A stretch of 14,623 nt of DNA from an uncultured Desulfuromonas sp. (GTDB lineage: Bacteria > Desulfobacterota > Desulfuromonadia > Desulfuromonadales > Trichloromonadaceae). Positions 7,353-14,600 of this stretch are shown one piece after another; positions within the stretch are counted from its first letter, which is position 1, and the number at the start of each line of letters is the position of its first letter. The position numbers and the translations under genes are program-made. Below the pieces are notes generated by a model, which did no database searches, was not told the origin of the DNA, and saw nothing but the letters and a program-made list of their open reading frames with translations. Location of the stretch: contig CALJLX010000587.1 of the NCBI GenBank assembly GCA_937982495.1, forward strand, positions 1 to 14,623, written 5' to 3'.

Positions 7353-9607
7353 GAATCCGACCTCTTCGCCCGGGGCTTGCGCCGGCCGGCGGTTCCCCCT
7401 TTTTTTCCCGTCCGCTCCTTCGGGTTGCCTTCCCTCCGTACGACGGCCTTTGGTCGGCGCGCGGGGGGCACGGTCGCGGCCGTCGCTTCCTCCACCAGGA
7501 CAAAATCGATCTCCCGGCGCGGCAGATCGACCCGGTTCAAGCGCACGCGCAACGGCAGGCCGACCTGGAAAATCCGCCGCCGATGCTCGCCGATCAGACG
7601 CTGCAAGTCTTCCTCGTAATGATAGAAATCGTCTTCCAGACTGGAGATATGCACCAGCCCCTCGACAAAAATATCATCCAGCTCGACAAAGAAACCGAAA
7701 GGACGCACCCCCGAAACCAGGGCCGAAAATTCCTCGCCGAGGCGGGGCAGCATGAACTGGCACTTCTTCAGGGCGACGATCTCCCGTTCCGCCTCCATCG
7801 CCCGCCGTTCGCACATCGACGTCCGCTCCCCGGCCCCCGGCAGATACCGGGTCCAGGTCGCCGTCCGTTCCTCGCCCAACTGGCCGGCGCGCAGCACCTC
7901 GCGCAGGAGGCGATGGACGATGAGGTCGGGATAGCGGCGGATGGGCGAGGTGAAATGGCAGTAGAGTTCGGCGGCCAGCCCGAAATGCCCGACGTTCTCC
8001 GGCGCGTAGCGGGCCTGCTTGAGACTGCGCAAAAGGACGTTGTTGAGCAGCTTCTCCTCGGGCCGTCCCTGGAGCTCGGCCAGCAGTTTCTGCAACTCGC
8101 GGGCGTCGACCCCCGTCTCCGAGAGTTTCAGACCGAAGTTGAAATGGGCGGCGAAAGCCTGGAACTCCTGAAGCTTTTCCAGATCGGGCGGTTCATGGAT
8201 GCGGTAGAGCACCGGCGCTTGGCGCTCGTGGAGAAAGGACGCCGTCGCCTCGTTGGCGGCGAGCATGAATTCCTCGATCAGCCGATGGGCGAAGGTGCGC
8301 TCGGCGCGGAGGATATTTTCCGGCTTGCCGGTCAGCCCGAGAACCACCTCGGCCTCGGGCAGATCGAAATCGAGGCTCCCCCGGCGCTTGCGCATCTCGA
8401 TCAGCCGACCGGCCAACTCCGCCATGACCTCCAGATCGGGAAGAAGCGCCGCGTAACGCTCCAGGGTCGCCGGCTCCTTCAGTTCGAGCATGGCATGCAC
8501 CTCGGTGTAGGTGAGCCGCGCCCGGCTGCGCATGAGCGCCGGATAGAAGCGGCTCTCCAGCCGCCGCCCCTGGCCGTCGAAGAGCAGCTCGGCGGTCATC
8601 GCCAGGCGCTCCTCGTCGGGGTTGAGGGAACAGATGCCGTTGCTCAACGCCTCGGGCAGCATGGGCAGGCAGTGGCCGGGGAAATAGACGCTGGTGCCGC
8701 GCTCGAAGGCTTCGCGGTCGATCTCCCCGCCGGCGGGGACATAATGGCCGACATCGGCGATCGCCACCCAGAGGCGGATGTTTCCCCCCTCTTCGCGCCG
8801 GGCCGCCACCGCGTCGTCGAAATCCTTGGCCGTCTCCCCGTCGATGGTCACGAGCGGCAGCTCCCGCAGATCGACCCGCCCGCCCCGATCCGCTTCCGTC
8901 ACCGCCGTCGGCACCCGGCTCGCCGCCGAAAGAACCGCCTCGGGAAAACGGTGGGGCAACTGATGTTTGTAGGCGACGGCGAGAATCTCCACCAGCGGAT
9001 CGTCGGCATCGCCGAGCACCTCCAGCACCGTCCCTTCCGGGCCGCGGGTGGTGCTGGGGAAGCTGTCGATGCGCGCCACCACCATCTGTCCGGCACGGGG
9101 CGCCAGCGGCCCCGGATCGGGGATGATGAGGTCGTGGCGGAAGCGGGGATCGGCGGGGACGACGTAGCCGAAGCCGCGCCCCGCCTCGTAGCGACCGATG
9201 ACTTGCCGCAGCCCGCGCTCGACGATACGCACCAGACGCCCCTCGGGCTTGCCGTCGCGGGGGGAATGCTCGATGCGCACCGCCACCTTGTCGCCGTCCA
9301 TGACCTCGCGCAGATAGCGGGCCGGGACGAAGACATCGGACTGGCGCTCGGGGGCGGAGACAAAACCGTAGCCGTCGCGATGCAGGGAAATGGGGCCGAC
9401 CACCAGATCGACCTGGCGCGGCAGGGAGTAGCGACCGTTGCGGTGGCGGATCAGCGCCCCCCGTTCGACCAGGCCGGCCAGCAGTTCCAGGGCGCGGCGG
9501 CGTTCGTCGCGGCGCAACCGGAAACCGGCGAGGATTTCCCGTTCGGTCAGCGGTCGCCGGGCTTGTCGGGCAATATAGTCGAGGAGTTCGTCGGCGGTAA
9601 GAGACAT
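7349..9607 (-). CDS. rnr: Ribonuclease R (RNB-family 3'-5' exoribonuclease)
   Basis: Processive 3'-5' exoribonuclease that degrades structured RNA and takes part in rRNA and tmRNA-linked quality control. 752 aa from ATG 9607. Domains: winged-helix RNase R N-terminus (about 3-65), cold-shock/OB regions (about 68-200), RNB catalytic domain (about 244-572), S1 domain (about 627-707) and a basic Lys/Arg-rich tail (about 717-752). The catalytic Mg-binding cluster is IDGETAKDFDDA, with D256, D262, D264 and D265. CHFTSPIRRYPDL (550-562) is the usual RNB signature. The N-terminal winged helix and basic tail fit RNase R better than RNase II. Start choice: the frame is open to GTG 9646, which overlaps the upstream stop as GTGA but has no ribosome binding site; ATG 9607 has AGGA (9618-9621) at 10 nt spacing and begins where the winged-helix domain begins. 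The 3' end overlaps ribF by 4 nt. Confidence 0.95.
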   Translation of the reverse strand: MSLTADELLDYIARQARRPLTEREILAGFRLRRDERRRALELLAGLVERGALIRHRNGRYSLPRQVDLVVGPISLHRDGYGFVSAPERQSDVFVPARYLREVMDGDKVAVRIEHSPRDGKPEGRLVRIVERGLRQVIGRYEAGRGFGYVVPADPRFRHDLIIPDPGPLAPRAGQMVVARIDSFPSTTRGPEGTVLEVLGDADDPLVEILAVAYKHQLPHRFPEAVLSAASRVPTAVTEADRGGRVDLRELPLVTIDGETAKDFDDAVAARREEGGNIRLWVAIADVGHYVPAGGEIDREAFERGTSVYFPGHCLPMLPEALSNGICSLNPDEERLAMTAELLFDGQGRRLESRFYPALMRSRARLTYTEVHAMLELKEPATLERYAALLPDLEVMAELAGRLIEMRKRRGSLDFDLPEAEVVLGLTGKPENILRAERTFAHRLIEEFMLAANEATASFLHERQAPVLYRIHEPPDLEKLQEFQAFAAHFNFGLKLSETGVDARELQKLLAELQGRPEEKLLNNVLLRSLKQARYAPENVGHFGLAAELYCHFTSPIRRYPDLIVHRLLREVLRAGQLGEERTATWTRYLPGAGERTSMCERRAMEAEREIVALKKCQFMLPRLGEEFSALVSGVRPFGFFVELDDIFVEGLVHISSLEDDFYHYEEDLQRLIGEHRRRIFQVGLPLRVRLNRVDLPRREIDFVLVEEATAATVPPARRPKAVVRREGNPKERTGKKGGTAGRRKPRAKRSDS

Positions 9608-9642
9608 CGGCGGTCCGTCCTGGAGGGGCCGTGACCGGCCCG

Positions 9643-10962
9643 TCACTCGATGGGGTTGATGACCATTCCGGAGAGGATTTTCGGGTAGAAGTAGGTGGAT
9701 TTCTGCGGCATTTTCTCGCCGGCGTTGGCGACGTCGCGAACCTCGGACATGCGCGTGGGATTGACCAGAAAGGCCAATTGCGCGCCGTTCGCCGCGACCA
9801 GGCGCAGCGCTTCGTCGATCCCGCGGATGTAGCGCAGCCGCTCGGCATCGTCCGGCGCGATCCCGAGCAGTCGTTCGAGGAGCAGACCGTGGAGAATGGA
9901 GATATCGAGGGTGCGCAGAACCTTGGGCGTCTTGGCGTCGAAAAACCCGTCCATCACCGCCTCATCCCGCAAGGAAAGGTAATGGATCATGCCGTCACCG
10001 GCGAAGAGAGCCAGGGTGTGGCGGCTGCTCCCCAGGTCGCTCAGATGGGTACGCAGGGCAGCGATCTGAGCCGCGTCGGCGGCATCGAACGGCCGGCTTT
10101 CGATGTCGAAATAGTCGGCCAGCCGCGCGAAAAAAGTCGCCGGATCGAAACCCGTCAGGCCGCTGACGAGGCGATGGGCGGGAAAGATGCGCATGCCCTT
10201 GTCTTCCATATTGGAAAGACACATGAGCACGTAGTTGAAAAGCTCCTTGCCGGTGTAATCGGGATGCAGCCGGCGCATGTGGTCGCGATAGGCGATGGCC
10301 GCCTCGTAGCGATGGTGGCCGTCGGCCAGAACCAGCGGTTTGTTGTCGAGCAGCGCCTGGGCCTTGCCGATGAGGGCGGCATCGGGACAACGCCACAAGC
10401 GGTGCCGGACCCCGTCGTCGTCCCGAACTTCCACCTCGGGCGGCCGGCTTTTCTCCTTTTTCGCCAGCACTTCCAGGACGCAGCAGGGATCGGAATAGAG
10501 GGAAAAGACCGGGCTGAGATTGGCTTGACAGGCTTTGAGCAGGGCCAGGCGATCGGCTTTGGGATCGGACAGGGTCTTTTCGTGAGGCTTGACCAGACCG
10601 GTGGAAAATTCTTCGATGCGCGCCAGGGCGATGATGCCGTGCCGGGTCAGCTGCTGACCGTCCTCGGCGGCATATTCCTGATCGTAGAGATAGATGGAAG
10701 GCTCCGGGTCGCGGCTCAGGATCCCGTCCAGGCGCCACTGGCGCAAGAGGGCGGCGGCGCGGGTGTAGCGATTGTCCTCGACGGTATCCTCGGGGGAAAT
10801 GCGGCCGAGGAGCAGGCGCACGATATTGTTCTCGTGGCGCTGATGAAGTTCTTCCTGCAAGGCCGGCGAAATCACATCGTAAGGCGGCGCCATCACCAGG
10901 GCGGGATCGGCGATTCGTTTGGCGGAGTAGCGCAGCCCCCGAAAGGGGACGATTTTAGCCAT
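9643..10962 (-). CDS. DUF1015 family protein of unknown function
   Basis: A soluble 439-aa protein recognised as DUF1015 from MAPPYDVISP (24-33), KPHEKTLSDPK (125-135), LADGHHRYEAAIAYRDHM (212-229) and the C-terminal MPQKSTYFYPKILSG (418-432). The clustered conserved His, Arg, Asp and Glu residues suggest an enzyme, possibly phosphate- or nucleotide-linked, but the reaction is not known to me. I recall the family next to serA/serC in some Firmicutes; no serine genes are present here. No signal peptide or membrane segment is visible. ATG 10962 has GGGAG (10969-10973) at 6 nt spacing; a TTG just before it (10965) is less likely. It is the first gene after the candidate promoter at 10998-11027, and ends 35 nt before rnr, so it probably leads the rnr-ribF-aroE operon. 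Confidence 0.9.
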   Translation of the reverse strand: MAKIVPFRGLRYSAKRIADPALVMAPPYDVISPALQEELHQRHENNIVRLLLGRISPEDTVEDNRYTRAAALLRQWRLDGILSRDPEPSIYLYDQEYAAEDGQQLTRHGIIALARIEEFSTGLVKPHEKTLSDPKADRLALLKACQANLSPVFSLYSDPCCVLEVLAKKEKSRPPEVEVRDDDGVRHRLWRCPDAALIGKAQALLDNKPLVLADGHHRYEAAIAYRDHMRRLHPDYTGKELFNYVLMCLSNMEDKGMRIFPAHRLVSGLTGFDPATFFARLADYFDIESRPFDAADAAQIAALRTHLSDLGSSRHTLALFAGDGMIHYLSLRDEAVMDGFFDAKTPKVLRTLDISILHGLLLERLLGIAPDDAERLRYIRGIDEALRLVAANGAQLAFLVNPTRMSEVRDVANAGEKMPQKSTYFYPKILSGMVINPIE

Positions 10963-10975
10963 CAAAAGCTCCCTT

Positions 10976-11015
10976 GACCGGATTAAATCAAAGGTTAACT
11001 ATACTTAAATCGGTC
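10976..11015. repeat. Imperfect inverted repeat overlapping the candidate promoter
   Basis: The left arm GACCGGATTAAAT (10976-10988) and the right arm ACTTAAATCGGTC (11003-11015) are inverted copies matching at 10 of 13 positions, with 14 nt between them. The repeat covers the candidate -10 element and likely transcription start upstream of the DUF1015 gene, a place where an operator would act as a repressor site. No regulator was identified, and chance is possible. Confidence 0.35.
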
Positions 11016-11027
11016 AAAAGGTTGCAA
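10998..11027 (-). promoter_or_regulatory. Candidate sigma70 promoter for the DUF1015-rnr-ribF-aroE operon
   Basis: On the minus strand, TTGCAA (11022-11027) as a -35 box matches 4 of 6 consensus bases, and TATAGT (10998-11003) as a -10 box matches 5 of 6; they are 18 nt apart. The region is AT-rich against a very GC-rich background and is the only intergenic space long enough for a promoter upstream of this operon. The start of transcription would fall about 30 nt before the DUF1015 ATG. Confidence 0.45.
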
Positions 11028-11030
11028 GGG

Positions 11031-11057
11031 AAAAACCGGAAGGCTACTCGAAGCCGG
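11031..11057 (-). terminator. Weak candidate terminator after fimT
   Basis: Minus-strand CCGG (11054-11057) and CCGG (11036-11039) can pair, or an inner GGCT/AGCC stem can form, around the fimT stop codon; five T follow at 11031-11035. The stem is only 4 bp or bulged, so termination would be inefficient. It is placed correctly, at the end of pilY1-fimT and just before the promoter of the next operon. Confidence 0.35.
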
Positions 11058-11604
11058 CCGTGGCCGGATTCCAGCGCAGCACGCAGATCCGGCCGGTCGC
11101 GGCATGACTGACCCCGACCGCGTAGCGCCGCCGCGCCGGTTGCATCCCCTCCCGTTCCTGCAGGCACAGGTAGAGGGCGTTACTCGACCCGTCGGGATTA
11201 AAGGAGAGATAACCCGGTCCGGCTTCGATCCGGCAATCCTGGGTCAGCCCCAGTTCGACCCGGGCGGGGAACTCGACCCGCGGCCCCGGGCGGTCGAGCC
11301 AGGCGGTACTTCCCCGGGAAAGATTGCCTTGCTGCAACCACAGCAGCGGCCGCGCCCCGGGCGCTTCCCCCAGGGGCAGCACCTTGACGCGGATCTCGCG
11401 ATTGCTCGCCACCGCCTGGGAACGGCCGAGTCGCAGCAGCGACGCCACCTCGCGGGCGCAACCGCGCACCTGCAAGGATTGCTGCCATTGACGGAAACCG
11501 AAACTGCCCAGGGCCGCCAGAACTCCCACCAGGGCCAGGGCGACGAGCAGTTCGAGCAGGGAAAAACCGGTTTGCCGCCCGCGCCCACCCCCTTCGCGTC
11601 TCAT
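11044..11604 (-). CDS. FimT/GspH-type minor pseudopilin
   Basis: A 186-aa type IV pilus minor pilin, probably part of the tip/priming complex. The N-terminus has a short positive leader and a class III signal: cleavage is expected after Gly13 in RQTG|FSLLELLVALAL, with Phe at mature +1 and Glu at +5 (residue 18), followed by a hydrophobic helix to about residue 37. RGCAREVASLLRLGRSQAV is the typical FimT/GspH stretch, and the C-terminal part holds GYLSFNPDGSSN and a pair of cysteines, as in GspH. The frame is open far upstream, but ATG 11604 is the right start: the prepilin leader follows immediately and GAGG (11611-11614) lies 6 nt before it, overlapping the pilY1 stop. The two genes are 8 nt apart, hence probably co-translated. 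It could be named fimT, fimU or gspH; the sequence alone does not decide. Confidence 0.88.
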   Translation of the reverse strand: MRREGGGRGRQTGFSLLELLVALALVGVLAALGSFGFRQWQQSLQVRGCAREVASLLRLGRSQAVASNREIRVKVLPLGEAPGARPLLWLQQGNLSRGSTAWLDRPGPRVEFPARVELGLTQDCRIEAGPGYLSFNPDGSSNALYLCLQEREGMQPARRRYAVGVSHAATGRICVLRWNPATAGFE

Positions 11605-11612
11605 TTCTCGCC

Positions 11613-14600
11613 TCACCACTGGCGCCAGTACAGAGGGAAAATCATCCCGCCGGATGTCGCCGCCCGGCGGTGCAGCCCCTCCCCGGCGCCAACCAGCAGT
11701 TCGGCCCCCGGCCCATCCAGTAGGGTGACGATCCCGCCCGGCAGCCCGGCGCCCAGGGCCGTCCCCCGATCGGCGCGGCGCAGCACCTCGCGCCGAGGAC
11801 CGAGGGCCCGGGGATTGACGGCCTCCTCCCCTTCCCCGTCGTTCTCGGGATGAAAATTGAGGACCGCTTCGCCGGTGCGCCAGTCGACGGCGTAGAGTCG
11901 CGCGCTCCCCGGATTGCCGACGACGCAGGGGAGCTGCGGCAGCGCCTCGGGGGCATCGGGCATATAGGTGGTGAAATAGACGACCCGGTTGAAGATCAAA
12001 GGCGCGGCCAAGACTTTCTCGCCCCCCGCCCGACCGGCCTGATCGAGCCGCTCCAGGGAGATCCGCCAGCCGGGACAATCCTCGGCGAGCAGAGCTGCCA
12101 GCAGTTCGCCGCGGGCGTTTTCGTCGTTGTCTTCCAACTGCAGGGCGTCGCCGGTCACATCGATCAGGGCGCTTTCGGCAATCGGCTCGGCATCGCTCAA
12201 GCCCTGATCACGAATGAGATAGAAGCGGTCGGTCACCGCCGTATTCAGGGGATGGGCGCGGTCGCCGCTGCCGTAGGCGATAAGCCAGCGGTCGCCGGAA
12301 CGGGCCGGGGAAAGGCCCGGAAAAGCCTTACGCCCGGCCGCCGGGTCGGGCGAGAAAACCAGTGTCCCCGACCAGTTCGCCGGATCGGCCTCCCCGACCA
12401 TGAAGCGCCACAGCCGTCCTCCCAGATCGACGGCATAGAGGCGGTCGGCGAAACCGTCCTCGTCGCCGTCGAGGACGGTGATCTCCCCGGGGAGCGACCG
12501 ATCGAGTCGGGCATCGTTCAGCACCGTCCAGCCCCAGATCCGCTCCGGCGCGCTCGCGATCAGCGGCACGCCCCGGGCGTCGCGGGTCGCCACGGCGAAG
12601 GCGTAGACCCCGCGCCCCGAGGTAATCGCCTGATCCGCGCCGACTTGGCCGGCGCTCGTCATCGCCCCGGCCCCGACCGCCGGGACATTCGGCTGGGGAA
12701 AGTCGGCGACGGGACCGTAACGACCGTCCTCGGCGACATCGTAGCCGGCGCCGATAAAAGCGACATCGTGGACTGTTCCGTCGATACGGACCCGGGCCAG
12801 GCGCGGCTCGCTCCAGCTCTCACCCAACTCGGGAAAGAGCGCCCGGCCGTCGCCGTCGACCGTTTCCCGGTCGAACTTCCAGAGAAACTTCGGGCGTTCC
12901 GGCACCGTCACATCGAGGGCATAGTAGGCCCCGCCTCCCCGGCGCAGGCCGAAGAGGAGAATCACCCGATCATCGGCACCATCATCGATCATTCCCGCCG
13001 GGTCGCGATCGTCGGCCTCCTGCTCGGGGCCAGGGCCGATGTTGCCGTCGCCGTCCCGGTCATAGATGAAAGGAACCGCCGTGCCGTCGACAAAGTAGCC
13101 GTGCACGACACCGGCCAATCCGGCGAGCTCGGGCAACAGCACATCGGGGATGAAAGCCCAGAGCTCCGCGCCATCGGCGTCGCGGAAGGCGTGGAGCATG
13201 CCGTCGTTGCCGCCGACGAAAATCAGTGTGCGATTTTGCGCCGGGTCGCTCTCGGCTTCGGCGTTTGCGGGAAAGCGCCGGTACGGCACCACCGTCGGCC
13301 GGGCATGAAGAAGATCGCCGAGCAGCCAGTCCCGTGTCTCGCTCAGCAGTCCGTCGCCGTCCTCGTCAAAGGCATCGGCGCCCTGCAGATAGGCGAGCAG
13401 GCGTCCGGCCGCCCCGGCATCGCTCAGACCGAGCCTGGCTGGGCTCAGGTTGGCCGCCGTGACGGCGTTGGCGCTGTGGGTAAGATCGGCCTGGTCGCTC
13501 AGGTTCGAGTACAGCCGCCGTTCCTCCCCGGAAAGCAGCACCTCCCCGGCGCCGCCGGCCGCGACGACACCGCCGTCGCCGCGAGAATTCCAGAAAGAGA
13601 CCGAGTCCGGCTTGAAATCCCCCGCCGCCGTCCCGGCGCAGGCACCGGCATCCCGGGCATCGGGACAGAGAGCGGCGGCGCCGTTCCGGTCGACGATGCG
13701 TCCCTCGCCGTCGACGGCGTACTTTTTCAGATTGCCGAGCCAGGGCTTCTGGCTGCGTGGCTGGAAAGAACTCAGGTAGATGCGGGCTGGGGCGGCGGTC
13801 GACACCCCCGTGCCGAAAGAAAGGGTCGGCGTGGTAAAGGAGGAAGCCACTTCCGCCGTCAGATTGGCCAGCATTTCCCCCAGGGCCGCGCCGGTTTCGG
13901 CGGCATTGGCGACGTTCCGGTAGAGCCCCCGCCCATCCTCGGCGACGGCGCGCAGCAACGCGTTTTCCCCCGCCAGGGCCAGGGCATGGGTGCGAAGATT
14001 CTGCCGGTCGTCCCAGTCGGCGGCGAGATCCCCGGCGTAGGCTTGGGCTGCGGCCTCATCGGCGACATAGCCGTCACCGTCACCGTCGGTCAAGACCAGA
14101 TGATCGGTTCGCTCCGCCACCACTCCGTCGCCCCTTCCCGGGGCGATGACAATGAAGATGTTTTTCTGGCAGGCCGCTTCGATGGGAGAGGCCGAAAATT
14201 CCGCGCCCGATACCGGGGCCGTGGACGCCGGCCGCTCCCGGTCGAAATAGAAAATCCCGTCAAGTAACGCCTCGGCCAGGGCCGAAGGGGACTCTTCGAG
14301 AATTTCTTGCTCAGGCAGAAGCGTCAACCATTCGTTGAAACGCCGCCAGTCCTCCTCCCCGGCCAGATCCGCCACCGGCAAGAGCAGGCGTCCGCCCAGT
14401 TCGGCGCCGCCGAAGACCATCAACCCGGCCCGCACCCGGTCACGCCAGGGAGCCAGGGCCAGAGGTAAGGATTCCCGCAACAGTTCCGCGGGAACGCCCT
14501 GTTCGATCAACAACAACAGATTCGCCGCCGGCACCGAAGCCGGTCCCGGCTCGGTATAAATGGCGGTATCCCCCACAAACCGATCCGCCCCCCACCCCGC

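Noticed and set aside
7349..7470. Lys/Arg-rich end of rnr as a frameshift or separate small gene
   Set aside because: Basic low-complexity tails are normal for RNase R, and the frame runs uninterrupted from the S1 domain to the stop.
11605..12078. N-terminal extension of the fimT frame by 158 residues
   Set aside because: It is Arg/Gly/Pro-rich, lies inside pilY1 in another frame, and would put the prepilin leader in mid-protein. ATG 11604 has a ribosome binding site and a proper class III leader.
13573..14135. RGD motifs in PilY1 (GRGDG at about residue 161 and SRGDG at about residue 345) as integrin-binding sites
   Set aside because: RGD arises easily in an Arg/Gly/Asp-rich protein. Neither lies in the propeller position of the Pseudomonas PilY1 RGD, and an environmental bacterium gives no context for integrin binding.
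11850..14267. An 805-codon open frame on the plus strand opposite pilY1, and similar long plus-strand frames opposite pilS (147-1397), pilT (2482-3909), pilB (4170-5480), ribF/aroE (6279-7619), rnr (7583-9634) and DUF1015 (9631-10977)
   Set aside because: The codon boundaries coincide with those of the minus-strand gene in the cases I checked. In that register a stop appears only where the real gene uses TTA, CTA or TCA, codons rare in GC-rich genomes. The translations show no family features, and each opposite gene is firmly identified.
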